Shown: positions 35,901-49,512, counted from the stretch's first letter. The stretch: 64,000 nt of DNA from Mortierella sp. BCC40632 (GCA_011634665.1 WAEK01000016.1:310001-374000), one strand, 5' to 3'. Notes: a model not told the origin generated them from the sequence alone. A program made the numbers and translations.

Positions 35901-36237
35901 CGCTCGGTATCCGCGTATCCAGAGAGTGCCTGGTGTTACCGCTCTTATCTTCGTAAGGTGCAAGAGAAGGTTGTTCAAGTCTGGATTCGTCCATTTCAAC
36001 GTCCACGTCCATACCCATGCCCATACCGCTGTCTCTGTCATCGCGATTGTCGGTCAGAGTGTGGGTTGCATTCTTTTGGGATGATGGCCATTGTGAATGA
36101 GGAGGCTGCTGCTGCTGACGTTTGTATTGTGTTGGCGAAGAGGATTCGGGTACAGGGGCGGGTATAGTGGATGGATGGGATTTGGGATGAAAGTCGTCAA
36201 AGAGAACAATTGGCGTGAATCGCTGGGCGGCAGACAT
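32983..36237 (-). CDS. TALE-class homeodomain transcription factor
   Basis: Single exon, 1,084 residues, starting MSAAQRFTPIVLFDDF and ending TAG at 32983. The homeodomain lies near residues 845-905. It contains KRRGNLPKSVTSVLKNWL, the three-residue loop extension PYP (THPYPTEEEK), and recognition helix NQISNWFINARRR with the invariant W, F, N and R. This is the KN/TALE type, as in Cup9/Tos8 of yeast and PKNOX/IRX of animals. The remainder is low complexity: poly-His (about 15 with interruptions), Asn runs, Ser/Pro-rich stretches and a poly-Gly run after the homeodomain. These are usual for fungal activator or repressor regions, and the target genes are unknown. The 5' flank is GA-rich on the plus strand (CT-rich on the sense side). 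Confidence 0.92.
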   Translation of the reverse strand: MSAAQRFTPIVLFDDFHPKSHPSTIPAPVPESSSPTQYKRQQQQPPHSQWPSSQKNATHTLTDNRDDRDSGMGMGMDVDVEMDESRLEQPSLAPYEDKSGNTRHSLDTRIPSEGVEEDSKADLGSTSPTVAKNASRKTSISSSSTAATQVSSSNSDLSSSALVSIPSSYSSATSSSTIIFPKTSSPTASTSVSVRTQGPNTHINSNTNTSPSMTGKVVVDMHWKRVQRMLQQNSLLWWELVRYTRDLERKEREQEVEKENTLLSSSSTKSGPQTLYHQHHHHHHYHHPMLPPLHPQQQYRRSDQLLSSTSSSQTQQLQPSPLGSLSTRRSVPSIRTKIMQNRSHPYEYHSLRDGERSGSGSGSGSTGGGTSADGVMGREERDQERSDPLHHRSSRTSSVYDRTDYRNSGENMPSTLTAIAGSRGPMTMDMDMRAVVPGSVTPSSSPRSTSPQPLRRASISSMNEAEDEGHFSDQYPPQYSNRDHSRTYNEYTSRHEFAEEHALPLPHRSDTPRAGAGGSIGTHSSMSKIATYDTYRTRDATSMNTLNAKRRGVQPRPMQSRSSPSSSSPPALIPSAVDHKSSAYEQPLPSPRTSAGIQSSGPSSVASSPQSRERPVSMMQPSSHSHHYHPHSQYHSVRTSSNEPIHHQWSGSGPGSALPPRPSSPPSASKPHYPEYSHAHQHPHHHHHHHHHPHPHIHYLHPNAPSKGLSGRSHIEHSYSVPPLNGTAAPVIQRPIPVKPSSTAGPHSLSASVGGRGGPPMDSGIPEHIHSSNSHGNASIGSNGANATNNGNNNNHGSMSTSTTATLNHNPSNNGSSNNNNNSSNNNNNNNGNNNGSTMDPNRKRRGNLPKSVTSVLKNWLVQNATHPYPTEEEKMQLSAATQLSMNQISNWFINARRRILQPILVEVAAAKIAAAAASTEAGGGGKGHGVSGGGGGGGGGGVSGAGGEGLVTEKKSTSTSDGANMISPENVMIVRKGKGSRMQVEGLGSEPLSASAIANVNATIAAANRSLKEIDRDLLHSRPNQPLSTTSLVSTLPTSSSERMNDESEPRSHATASPSSAMSFSHHSSFAPPLPLPSAKALE

Positions 36238-37825
36238 TATTGTACAAGGGATGAGGCGAAATGGCCTGCAGCGCAGTGGAAGGGGAGGAGAGTGAGATGC
36301 ACTAGTAGAATTCTAGACGGGGCAATCGAAGAAAGAAATGAAGGGAAAGAGAGAGAGGGAAGGATGATCGTTGGTCGAGAAACACCTGCCAGAGGATGGA
36401 CAGAAAGGAAGAGAGGGAAGAAAAAAGAACAAAAGAAGCAAAAGAGGAAGAGATCGGTCGATGGGATGACGAGGATAAAGAGAAGAGGAGTGAGAGTGTG
36501 AATGAGATGGACTTGGCAGCAATGAAAGCAGAAATGGGGAGCTGCTCCGAGAGAGAAAAGAGAGTGTGTGTGTGAGATAGAGAAAGTGTGAGTGAGTGAG
36601 CGAGAGTGAGAGAAAGCTGAGCTTTGCTCCAGAGTGACTGTGCTGATTGCTACTGAGCTGGGGGAGAATAGTGTTGAGAGTAAGTGAGAAAGAGGAGAAC
36701 AGAGACCGGCAAGGAGGACCCGTGCGGTTGTGTCAATCTTCTTGTCTAGCCTGCTGTCCGCTCATTGGATGAATGAAGCCTTTCCGGTCCCTCGCCTATT
36801 CACTCACTCACTCACTCACTCACTCACTCACATACTTTTTTCTCTCTCTCATACCCTCTTACCCGCCTTCCCACAAGGGTGCTCCGGAGACTGAGAGCCT
36901 TCCAGTCTGGGACTCTTTTACTTAAAGGTCCAACTTGAACACCAGCAGCTTCCCAGCCGCCACGCCATGCCGATCTCCTCTTCACATACTATTCTCTATG
37001 CGGGCAAGATGTCTCTTCCCTCCTCCCCCTTCCTTTTCCCAGACATCAAGCGTCGTTTTTCGAGAGATGACAACCATGTCAATGTCCGAAAATGCGCTAT
37101 TTTTTGTGATTGGCTGGACGGACCCTGCCTTCTCTGACAGCTCTCTCCCTCACACACGCACACACATACACTTTGCACGGCCCTTTGCTCTCCCAATGTC
37201 ATTTCAGTGTTGTTATTATTATTTTCGACCTTTGGATAGAAAAACTACTCGGGTTCTCATCCCCAGCCTGTTTCTTGTGCACATGTTATGATAACACACA
37301 TAGCAACACATCGCATACGATCACACACATATTGGTTGTGAAAAAGCTACAATTTTCTTTACTAGTCTAGAACTTATATACTTCTGTGAGAGTTGAGGAG
37401 GAAGAAGAGGAGATGGAGATCAAGTTTGAGAGTGAGAGAGTGAGAAATTGAGAGAGTGAGAATGAGAAGAAGATTGACAGAATGGGACTCAAGTATGATG
37501 CTAAGAGTGGATGTCGAGAAACCAGGTGGGATCCAAAAGAAAGGAGAGTGTGCAAGGGGGAGAGGAGGAGCTATTTTACTACTACACCAATGGGAACAAG
37601 GACAATGACCGATAAGTAGCAGCGAGAGAGAAAAAGAACAACTTGCTCTTTCCTGCTCGTCTGTTAGGTCTAACCGTTGACTCTCATTCCTTTGGGGAAA
37701 CATCAAGAAGGGGTTGGGAGGGGAAGGGGGGTAACTGTGATTCTCTATCCATTCTTTCATTCATTCTTGGCTATTATCGTTAATGGGTCGCTACGGAAGA
37801 GCAAAGGTACCAGCAATGCTCCATT
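36238..37825. other. Spacer between the TALE and NDUFS8 genes
   Basis: It has a GA-rich leader for the TALE gene (36330-36640), a (CACT)n repeat at about 36799-36831, a short CA-type tract near 37150-37170 and another GA-rich stretch at 37388-37460. No gene was seen. Confidence 0.6.
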
Positions 37826-39641
<1,816 letters not shown>

Positions 39642-39983
39642 CTTTGTGTGAGAGTAAATGTGGAGAAGAGGATGAGAGAGAGAGAGAGTGGGGAGGAGAC
39701 AAGGATGGCGAGAGCGAGATGGATGGATGTTGGCAAGAACTCGGATTTCCGAGCATTGTGTTGTCGGTGCCGCCCGAAGGCGGAAAGAGCTACGTCATAG
39801 GAGAACTTTATGATCGTAAATGCTATGTATCCGGCATAACTTCCAAATCTCCACGACAGTCACCCAAACAACAAAAAAAAAAAAAAAAAAAAAAAGACCT
39901 GTTGTCAACAATTGAGCAGCGTGCCTTTCATTCATCCATCGTCTCTTGTTCGCCCACATTCATCCCTATATTCATTTGCAGCT
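39642..39983. promoter_or_regulatory. Divergent promoter of NDUFS8 and RSL1D1
   Basis: 342 bp between two oppositely oriented start codons. It contains GA-rich sequence at 39675-39700 and an A run at 39873-39894. No TATA box was identified. Confidence 0.4.
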
Positions 39984-41828
39984 ATGCTTGACACCGTACA
40001 GGTAATGCATGTGCCAGGAAGCTACCCTGAATAATGTAGCATCACTACCCATTCTTTCGAGCAAGCTTGCCAGCCAGCCAACCAACCAACCAACCACGTC
40101 AAACCTGTTACAAGCGAGCTCCCAGAGTTCTGTCACTTTCTTTCACATGGACACCAAGTCCTTACTACTCCCACTATCTACAAGAGCTTCAGGAACAGAT
40201 CTCAGATCGCTACAATTACTATTCTCTTTGCCTCTTACAAATCAGTCACCTAACATCTTTCATATTGGTGGATCTTTTTTTGCGGACAACTCTTCTATAC
40301 TCTAGACTCAGAAGGCAGCAAACGCCCTGTTGACGCACATCAAGAAGAAAAAGGAGACTTCAAACGACCTTCTTGATGATGACAACCAGATCGTCTGGCT
40401 CATCGTTGCCACCAAGAAGTTCTCAGATGTCTCTAAAACGAAACCCTACCGCATGTACGTTCTTAGCTCATCCTTAGATCAAAGCTTCTCACTCTCTCTG
40501 GCATGATATTTTCGGGAACCAACAGGGATACTCGTTTGGAAAACACGGGACTCATGGGCAGAATTAAGCTATACCCTCACCATGGCGAATTGGAGACTGC
40601 AAAGGACCCTGGGACAGGAAAGGCTACAGTAGACCGGCCCCCTTAGAACTGAAGTCATCTTGGGAGATTCTCAGCCTAGAATTGTCGAGCATCCTATGCT
40701 GCCAATAGTGTTGATCCGAGGCTCAAAAAAGATTCTGCGTTTTTGCGTGATTCAGAGCTCTGTCAAAACTAGCGGTCTATTCTTGATTTTCCCTCTTGCT
40801 TGACACTTTTACTTTCTATATCATCTCTGGAAGAATGCAACTGATTCACTAATCAACTTTTTTTATTGTCTTTTTCTTACCAACTCTTAAACTTTTAGTC
40901 CTCTGAAGCACTCGATCGCACAACCCGATACAGAGGTCTGCCTTTTCGTCAAGGATCCCCAGCGTGAATACAAAGATCTGCTTCAGGCAAAGAAAGTCAA
41001 GTCTGTAAGCAAGGTTCTCGGAGTGACAAAGTTGCGCAACCGATACAAGCCCTATGAAGCTAAGCGTCAGCTCTGCTCTTCTTATGGACTTTTCTTGGCT
41101 GATGCCAGGGTTGTGACCGTCTTGCCCAAGTTGCTTGGAAAGTCTTTCTTCTTGAAGAAGAAGCAGCCCATCCCCGTGGACATGACCAAGCCAGATCTGA
41201 AGAAGGAGATTGAGCGTGCAATTTCATCGACCTATATGCACATGAACCAGGGCACTTGCACGTAAGTTATGGCACGAGTCTATCCCTAGGATAGACGGTG
41301 AAAAGAGAAGAAAATCTATTTCTTGCTTGGAATTCTGGTGGAGATAGGAGAGAAAACTACTTGCTGACCATTGGGTTCTTCAATTGGCTATCAATTGTGA
41401 CCACACTTCTATTATTATTATTTTCTATTTTTTTTTTTTTTTTTGTTTTTTTTCGCTACTCTGCACGTGAACCTGCGCACCCATCCCAACGGAAACCCAT
41501 GACCTTTCGAAATAGTGCCATCAAGATTGCATTGACAAGCCAGACCCCTGGAGAAGTCACTGAGAACATCACTAATGCCCTTCCCCACATTATTGAGAGA
41601 ATTCCTCGCAAGTGGAAGAACATCCAGTCGATCCATATCAAGACGAGCGACTCTGTAGCACTCCCCATCTTCAACTCCATGCCAGGTGATGGTCTCCGTA
41701 TCAACGTTGATCGCAAGAAGAGCGGTGACAAATCAGAGGAGGCTGCATCAGACGAGGAGGATGAAGACGAGGAGGAGGAGGGAGGGGACGATGTAAAAAA
41801 AAAAAACACCCACCTCCCTTGGTTTTGA
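39984..41828 (+). CDS. Ribosomal L1-domain protein, RSL1D1/Cic1/Utp30 type
   Basis: Exons are 39984-40001, 40306-40454, 40899-41261 and 41516-41828, giving 280 residues with all phases consistent. The first exon encodes only MLDTVQ. The L1 fold is evident from start to end: VWLIVATKKFSD, KPYRIPLKHSI, FLADARVVTVLPKLLGKSFF, TYMHMNQGTCTAIKIALTS and FNSMPGDGLRI. Such proteins act in the nucleolus on pre-60S (Cic1) or pre-40S (Utp30) particles; which one cannot be told here. The tail turns acidic (DEEDEDEEEEGGDD) and ends after KKKNTHLPWF. That end arises from reading through a GAT|GTAAAA sequence that looks like a 5' splice site, so a further Lys-rich exon is possible. Intron 2 is 444 nt. Confidence 0.85.
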
Positions 41829-42035
41829 CCCAGAGATCGGGCACCTAGAGTTATAATATATGCATTCACCCATTCAAATTCTTGCAATCTATGTGAGCCA
41901 CGCTCCTCCTTTTTTTTTACCCCTCCCCCAAGATGTACTTTGACGCACATACAAAAAGGAAGATGTCATGCTACATGCCAGGACTCTGACTTCATATAAC
42001 CCTGGAGAGCCAGTGTCCCCGTCTGTGTGGATCTT

Positions 42036-42073
<38 letters not shown>

Positions 42074-42195
42074 ATGTGACTTACAGTACCAATTTCTGTC
42101 TACGAAACGGACCGACAAAAATATTTGTAATAATAGGAACACGGGTTGTTTGTAAAGTTGTTCATTTCTTTTTCGTTTTATTGGTTTTCTATTCA
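41829..42195. other. Convergent 3' spacer with poly-T
   Basis: It contains a T run at about 42038-42069. It may hide a last exon of the L1-domain gene, but none was identified. Confidence 0.5.
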
Positions 42196-44064
42196 TTAGC
42201 GAGCCATAACAGTGGTGCCGACTGGTCCCGGCCCCTTGGACACGTTCTTGGTCGTGATGGTATTCCAAATGTAGATTTCTTCCATCAGTGGGCTCGTCGG
42301 ACCCGAATGGATCGAGGACGCTGACGACGGTGACTTGGCCCCTGAATCATGATCGAATAATGATCGTTTGGTATTACCGTGATGATGGTGTTGCGAGTCC
42401 TTTTGCCTCAAAGCCGAATTCGATGACGTGGTCTTGAGAGCCTTCAGGACTTGGTTAAAGGACAAACGCCGCTTGATCTTGTCTGCATCTTCGTTTCCAG
42501 GACCCTTGGCCCTTGAGCGATGAGCATGTGCGTCAGAATGACTTGATTCACTCTCCATACTCTGCACCGAGAATACGTTATGACTCTGTGTAGGCGACAA
42601 AGGCGGTGTGGGTCCTGAAAGATACTTGGTCGCACTGCCAGCAACTATTTCTGGTTGAGACCACTCGGGTGACGAGGGAGGTGAGAGGGAGAGTGACACG
42701 GAGGAGGCAGAAGCAGACGATGTACAAGAGCAAGATGATGATTCTGTAGCATCAAGCTGCTCAAAGGTTGACGGGGTGGATTCGGATGTATCTACAGTGA
42801 TTTCGGAGGCGGAAGGGGTAATCGTGGCAGTGGTGGTGGTGGGATGGCGATCGACAGCGCGACTTGCCAAAGAGGACGAAAAAGTCTCTGCCCGCATTGA
42901 CTGTCTTCGTTCTTCCTTGGAAAGCTTGGTCTGACTACTCGATGCCTTTGGAGTTGGGTTCAACCCCTGGTATCTTGGCGAGCTCTCGGCCGAGGCATCA
43001 CGCATTTGTCGACCATCTGAATGCGTATGCGCGCGAGAACCTCGTCGTACACCACCAGAGTGCTGGCTGTGTGCCGTTTGGGGCTTGAGCCATTGCATAA
43101 TCTCCAGCTGCTCCAACGAAAACATTGGATGGTGCGGGAAATCTTGAACATCGACGCTTGCAGCAGTGGAGCGAGTAGGCATAAGCCAGTACCAGACGTT
43201 TTCAAGATACTGGTTCATCTCTAGGACTCGCTCAAATGCACCCTCTTTATCAAAGCCATGAGTGGTAGAGGAAGCATCGAATGCACGTTGGTTCGCCTTT
43301 GCATTCGAGAACTGCTTGAGTAAGGTTTGATAAAGGCCCGGGTGGGGGTGATGGACGTGTAGTGCATCGAGCTCGGGCCCTTGGGCAGTGGACTCGTTGA
43401 TGTTCTGGTCGTGGTGCTGGTGTTGGCGCAACGAGTGGTCGAGCCGAAGCACCATCTCTGACAAATGCTGAAAGTCCTCAAATGTTCTATGGATAACATA
43501 GGAGGTTGTCTCTGATCGGTCCAATTGGCCTGAGATTGTTCTTGTCGGGGCCAGACCCTGCGCCTGGCTGTCAATGATATCGTCATTCTCCTTCTTTAGC
43601 TGCTCAGCGTGCACTCGACCGACAACGGTGACCTGGATCGAGAAGATGGTGGCAGCACTGTTGCCTTTCCGAGTAACGGAGGCACTGTCTCCGTCTGTTC
43701 CTGTACCATGTCGTTTAGACGCGAATGGGAGGATCTTTGAGAGAGGAGAGGAGCGACTGTGGTGGTGATGGTGGTGGTGGTGATGGGACCGAGATTTTGT
43801 GGACTTCATCCAGGAGATAACACGGGGGGCAGGGCAGTGCGGGGCGATCTCGAAAGGAAGATGGACAATGGTGGTGGTGGTAGTGGTATCAAGATGTGGG
43901 TCGACGTTTGTCTTGACCATGATATCCGTGAGCTCGACTGTTGACAGCTTCTCGGCGAGAGGAGCAGACGGCGAAGAAACGACTGAGATGTGGTTGTCAA
44001 GGGTGTTGCTGGCAAGAGTCGGCGACGTCGAGTCGGAGACTATGGAACTGGCTGGTGCAACCAT
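42196..44064 (-). CDS. Divergent PX-domain protein
   Basis: Single exon, 622 residues. The start ATG at 44064 has a strong context (CACCATGG). A PX-like fold spans roughly residues 140-330: ATIFSIQVTVVGRV, then SYVIHRTFEDFQHLSEMVL (the basic R and F.DF pattern of phosphoinositide-binding PX domains), then GLYQTLLKQFSNAKANQR and RVLEMNQYLENVW. A His-rich linker interrupts the domain where the variable loop is expected, and a poly-His run precedes it. After about residue 345 the chain is Ser-rich and probably disordered. PX proteins bind PI3P or related lipids on endosomes or vacuoles. The domain is divergent, so lipid binding is inferred only. The sense-strand leader is CT-rich. Confidence 0.72.
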   Translation of the reverse strand: MVAPASSIVSDSTSPTLASNTLDNHISVVSSPSAPLAEKLSTVELTDIMVKTNVDPHLDTTTTTTIVHLPFEIAPHCPAPRVISWMKSTKSRSHHHHHHHHHSRSSPLSKILPFASKRHGTGTDGDSASVTRKGNSAATIFSIQVTVVGRVHAEQLKKENDDIIDSQAQGLAPTRTISGQLDRSETTSYVIHRTFEDFQHLSEMVLRLDHSLRQHQHHDQNINESTAQGPELDALHVHHPHPGLYQTLLKQFSNAKANQRAFDASSTTHGFDKEGAFERVLEMNQYLENVWYWLMPTRSTAASVDVQDFPHHPMFSLEQLEIMQWLKPQTAHSQHSGGVRRGSRAHTHSDGRQMRDASAESSPRYQGLNPTPKASSSQTKLSKEERRQSMRAETFSSSLASRAVDRHPTTTTATITPSASEITVDTSESTPSTFEQLDATESSSCSCTSSASASSVSLSLSPPSSPEWSQPEIVAGSATKYLSGPTPPLSPTQSHNVFSVQSMESESSHSDAHAHRSRAKGPGNEDADKIKRRLSFNQVLKALKTTSSNSALRQKDSQHHHHGNTKRSLFDHDSGAKSPSSASSIHSGPTSPLMEEIYIWNTITTKNVSKGPGPVGTTVMAR

Positions 44065-45516
44065 GGTGAAGGTAGTGTAAGAAACGAGAAGGGGGATCGG
44101 GGCCGTACAAGGAGGTTGTTGAAGTAGGTTGCCACCAATGCATACGATGAAGGTGAGAACGAGTGGAAGAGGCGATGACTGAGAGCGAGTAGGGGAGTGC
44201 AGCCGAGGGAATAGAACGAGAGAGAAGAGGAGAAAGTGAGAGAGGGGAGAGGAGAGAACGAGAGAAGGCGAGAATGAGAAAGAAAGAGGTTAAAGAAGAC
44301 AACGCGGAGGACGAGGACGAAGATGAAGATGAAGAAGTAGAAGGAGAAGAAAAAGGAAGAAAAAAATGGCCGAAGGAGTCGCCATAAATAATCTTTTTCT
44401 CTCTCTCTCTCTCTTTCTCTCTCATCATTATTTACTCTGCTCTGCTCTCGTGCACGGAGCGGGAGAGGGGAGATGTTGGCTGGAGTCGAAACGTGTCCAG
44501 TGATCGGCCTTGGCTTCTCTTCATTCACTCTCTCTCTTGCTCTATTTTTCAGCGGTGAATGAATGCGCAGTTTGGTATTCTATCCGTCGGCCCTGCGGTT
44601 ACAGCTGCGCCGAACACCTGGCCCGCCAAACCCGTTTGTCATCCAGCCAGCCTCGCCTTGGCTTGCTCACACTCACGCACAAACCTACACGTCGAACAGG
44701 CATTTCCTTTCTCATTTTTTCCTTTCTGAACATTTCACTTGCTTGTCTCTGCTCACCCATCAACCACCACATAACCCCCTTTTTCCATTGGCATCCCTCT
44801 TTTTATCTCTACCCCCCCTTCCCCACCCCTTCCTCACCGCTACCATCTCGCTCACCTACTCTTTCACATTCGAGGAAGAAGAACTTCTCCGATTTGTCAT
44901 ATGCTGGCCAGAGAACGGGTCCGCGAATTATTCTTCCCTCGGATAAATGTTTTCCACCACTAGCCGAAGACCTCGCACAGCGGGCTCCAATTGCTCCACC
45001 ACCATCATCACAATCATTATCACCAGCACCACCCCCTTTCTTTCTTTCTTCTTTTCTTCCACGTCTCTGCTGTGGGCGCAAGTGAATAACCGTAGTTCGG
45101 AAAACGCCACAGCATTCCTAAGCCCTAAATGGTACAAACATGGTAACTGTAACCCAATGACTTTCCTGGGCGAATAAATTATTTTGGATACTTCTTAGCT
45201 CTCGGCAAAAGCCCAGGGGAACACAGCGCCATGCTTGAAGAACCCTTACCCAAATACACGCCTCTGAACTTTGACCAGGAGAATGGAGATGCATAGGCTT
45301 GGCATCACCGATTTTTGAATAGAGAAATTCTTGGCAGGTGCCTAGAAAACAGAGTTGGCCAAGAGAATGCAGCCCACAGCGAGAAGCTTAAACTGAGAGC
45401 ACCATTGTGTCTGCAATTACTCTCCTTGGCTTTCCCAGGGAACTTGAGTAAAAGGAATAGTACCCATGAGCAGATTAGTAGTGATCACAATCGTATACTT
45501 ACAAGGCGAGTTGAAA

Positions 45517-45557
<41 letters not shown>

Positions 45558-45941
45558 CAGGGTTGTTCAGGCCAATTGCTGTCAAGGAGTGGTTGAGTAT
45601 ACATAAAAAAAATAATCGCGTGTGTACGTGTGTTGGAGCGTGGCTACACTTCTGAGCAAAATGGGTTGGACTAGGGAAAGGGAGGAGCTCAAAAAACACC
45701 GCACGATGACAAATCCACCTCAAGCCTCACCACTCCCTGGTCGATGCGCGACGGTGACAACTCCCACCTGAGCTCAGATTTGAGATTTGACCTCTCAGGC
45801 CCACCGTCTGGTTGTAGAGCACACACGTCAAGATGGTCCCTCTCCCCCCTCCAATTCGTCCACGAGGCTTGACTGCATACCCTTCTTCTTCTTTGCTATC
45901 AAATGCATGCCCACGTTTGTTTATTTGGATTAGACTCAACA
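44065..45941. other. Spacer with GA/CT tracts and poly-T
   Basis: It contains the GA-rich leader of the PX gene (44220-44350), a CT tract at 44395-44424 and a T run at about 45523-45557. The open frame over 44510-45085 is Ser/Pro/Leu-rich low complexity. No supported gene. Confidence 0.5.
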
Positions 45942-47332
45942 TTATTGTGGTTGTGTTTGTGCTTGAAGACTAAGCGCCGCCTCGTGGAGTCTCGAATCCT
46001 TTTCGACAATCAGTCCCCGCAACCACCGAACTTCCATCTCAAGCTCACGAACTCGCTTCTCCAAAACTTCAGCTCGAGCAGTTTGCTCTTTAGCAGTCTG
46101 TTCTAGGGCCTGCTCACGAAGTTTCTTCTTTTGTCGGAACCGTGCTGATGCAGCCGTGTTCCGCCGACGCTTATCCTCTTCGGCAGCAAGTCTGGAAACT
46201 TGGTCCATCTCAGTCAAGGCTAGCCCTGAGGATGCATCATTACCTTCGGCATCATGCTCTTCGTTATTAGTCTCCTCTATCTCATCACCATCATCATTGT
46301 TCAGATTTTCATCAGTCCCTTGGACCTTGGCCTTGGCCTCTGATACGGACACTGAAACGGCGACGGGTAGAGAGGAGTTTGTTCCAGTTTTTTGCTTCTT
46401 GGTGGTATGCTCAGACGCCGTCTTTGCTACAGAGCTTGCGTTTGCCTCGTGGTTGTACAACTGGGGCAACGACTGACGAAGCAATTTCGCCGCCGCGGGT
46501 GTTGTCGGAGCAGGAGTCGTTGTCACCTGTGGTGGTAGTGAAAGGATGGGCCCTTGAATATGGTGTGAGGTGGTAGCAAGAGTGATATCGGGAAGCAGTG
46601 TTGACAATGAGCTGCTGCTTGAGCTAGCGCTTGAGCTCGAACTCGAGCTCGGGGAAGAAAAAGGCTGAATCGGCTGCTGCTGTTGTTGTTGTGCCTGAGC
46701 CTGCCCAGCATTATAGGCGGCGAGAAGTGTGTGGAATGAATTGATGGCTGCAATCTGCTCCTGAAGGATCGATTTTTGATGGAGCTGTTCTTCAAAGAGT
46801 GGGTTGCGCTGGCGCGTACGCTCCAACAGCGACAAAGGGCGTTGTTCGGCTAAAAGCAACACGCAAAGGCAAAGGGGATGGAATTTAGCAAGGGAAATGA
46901 TTGCGAGTTTGCGTTTGATTCCAAAAACTCCAGATTGACATGACTAGTGCCGGTGTTGATCGGATAATGCCTACCTTGTGGGGCATGTGCTGCAAGACTG
47001 GTAGGAATCTCTGTGTGTGGCAGAGTAGAGGAAGACGAGGCTGTTGGGGGATTGGACGCGAGGTGACTAGCAGGGCTAGAGCTGATAGTGGAGTCGACAG
47101 ATGTAGAAGATGGAATGGGGGTTGAAGCAGAGGAAGTGGCGGTAGTGGAGGCGATGTCGTCGAGGCCTGAGTCGCCATCAAAGATGCCCATGCCCGGGGG
47201 CATGTCAAAGGTGAATTCTGCATTGGTCCAGAGTGAGAGCTCTGCAGCATAATCCTCTGGGGAGTAAGCAGTCGAGGGGCTCTCTGGTGAATTGAGGGAG
47301 GCAATCAGGGCGAGATATGGATTGTCAGACAT
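45942..47332 (-). CDS. bZIP transcription factor, CYS3/MetR (Zip1) type
   Basis: Exons on the minus strand are 47332-46975 and 46849-45942, giving 421 residues in phase. The N-terminal half is acidic and Ser/Thr-rich, a likely activation region (TNAEFTFDMPPGMGIFDGD). The basic region EEDKRRRNTAASARFRQKKK has the NTAASARFR signature of the Cys-3/MetR/Zip1 class. That class controls sulfur assimilation in filamentous fungi and stress responses in fission yeast. A leucine zipper follows (LEKRVRELEMEVRWLRGLI). The class assignment rests on the basic region alone, so the regulated pathway is inference. A Gln run and a Ser run lie between the two parts. The 5' flank is strongly GA-rich on the plus strand (47405-47630). 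Confidence 0.9.
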
Positions 47333-49512
47333 GATGGATTGATGATGCTGTCAAGAGAAAGAGCAAACAACGAGTGGGAGCAGGAATGAGAAAGAGGGGA
47401 TTAAGAGAGAGAGAGAGAGAGAGAGAAAGAGACAATGATGAAGAGCTGAAGAAAAAGGGATTGGATCAAAGACTGGAAGTGAAAAAAATGAAAGAGGGAG
47501 AGAGGGGGAGAGAGTGGGAGTGAGTGAGATAGAGAGAAGAGAGAAAGAGAGCGAGAGAGATAGAGAAAGAGAGACAGAGACAGAGAGAAATAGAGGAGAG
47601 TAAAGAGATAGAGTGTGTGAGAGAGAGTGAGCGCACTGGACAAAAGACAGTCTTTTCCCAGCCTCCTCTCCTTGCCAAACCCCTCTTCTCCCGCCCCTTC
47701 TAAGATCGATAACGAAGTAGAGGTACGGTCGCGCCAGGGGATTGGACAGCTGGAAGTCTGGTTGCAAACTTCTTTTTTTAAGCACCAGCCTCATCACCTC
47801 ATGGGCCCTTGTCACATGATAAGATCATAGAACTGTGTCCTAGCCGCAATCTCCTAGGCTAGAGAAGACCGAGGTGAACCAGGTGCCGCTTCAGAAAACC
47901 ACCTTAAGGACTTGCCTCTGTCGATCTCGCGGTCGATGCCGGTGCCAGTTCAAAAACAGCGCATTGAAACACATGACGCTTCCAGCACATTGAGCTCAGT
48001 GAATCTGGAAAGTAGCGCAGCACCCTCACAAAGCTACATGTTGTCACTCGTACCTTTGGCATCTTTCTGTACTATATGATTATGAAAGCGATGAACCAGC
48101 AGAGGCAGCCCACCGTTGTGTGAAGTTGGCCTCTTGTCGTGTATCCATATTGAGTCTGGAAGGGTGGATGGGTGGGAAATTTGGAGATACTCTAGAGATC
48201 GACAAGGAGTCAAACAGCAAAGGCGAAGTTACAGGGCATTGTGGTAAATGTAGTCTTTAATAGGTTCGATTTTTGCCCAAATTGGCACATGAACCGATGG
48301 ATCAGTATCAGTGCGGCAGTGTTGACTTAAGAGTGCTGATGGAACCAATAGCGTCTAGTGCTTTGGAGCGGGAAGCAGCAGTTCTCATCTGATGATCCTG
48401 ACGGGTGAATGCCAAGCTTGAGTATCCATGCCTACATAGATGACGCGCCTCTACGATCTTTCCTTTAGTATTATGGTCGATCGTTCAGCAAATCTTTGAA
48501 GGGACTTCCTATAGTCTTAGCTTGTAATGGTGTAATACTATTCACGATTAGCCTCAATCTTGGGGAAACATTCCATCCTTCCACCGTCAGCCATCAAGGG
48601 TTCTCTCATCTTTCCCAACTCCTTTCCTAGCCCCTGGCCAGTCGCGAGTTTGACGGACAGGGAGGCAATTAGGGAGGCAGGCCGGTCTTCTTTGATTGTT
48701 GGTCGATGCTTTGTATGGTATGACGCGACTTTCGGCTGGCTACAAGCTTTCTCACGCTCTGTCTGCTCTATCTCTCTTTCTCTCTTTCTTTCTCTCTTTC
48801 TTTAAGTATGTCTATGATGTTGTCCAAAAATGCGGTACTCGAATACTGCATTGGAGCATTGGCTCCCTTCCAGCTTTTCGGATCTCGACATTCACAATCA
48901 ATCCAGCAGATCTAACGGCGTTTAAAGTATCCTTTTTTTTCTTTTCTTTTTTCTTTTTTTTTTTACTACGGCGCAGAAATAAATCAACGACAGCGTGGCT
49001 ATTTAACAGACTGGTGTCCTTGGACCGACTCCCTTGCACAGGTCACCCTTCCACCACGATGGGGTACTGATAGATCAAACGTGAGAGAACTACTGAGGTC
49101 TCAGGAGCAGCCCGGATAGCGTGGATCCATTAGAAGGGTGCAACCGAAGAAATGAAAGGATTCGCCAAAAGGAACTCGAAGAAAGTTTATGCATGTAACA
49201 AAGCAAAGGCCAAGTTAGCCGGGGCACCAACAAGAAGGGTGGTCACAAAAGTGACACCTGCTATGGTCAATGTCCTGGGATTTTTGTAAAGTGAACAGCT
49301 AGGGTTCACCTCGTGCTGTCGTATTCTCCGGGTCGAAAAGTTCCCCATCAATGATCTCCATCCGCGTCGCGTCTCTATAAAAACTCCTTGACTTTCTCCA
49401 CATTTTGTCTAGCCGTTACTCCGCTCGTTGTTCACTCTCCTCTTTTCATTATAATTCCTTGCTTCATCTTTACCCATCAGAACTTCTCTCCATTATCTCA
49501 TTCAAAACAATC
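47333..49512. other. 2.2 kb spacer between divergent bZIP and AtuA genes
   Basis: The left third is the GA-rich leader of the bZIP gene. 47830-48560 is ordinary mixed sequence without any long open frame. A short CT tract lies at about 48770-48800 and T-rich runs at 48940-48963. No supported gene; promoters of both neighbours must be here. Confidence 0.55.

Noticed and set aside
44510..45085. 191-codon plus-strand frame
   Set aside because: Ser/Pro/Leu-rich low-complexity translation of CT-rich spacer DNA; no motif and no conserved-looking block.
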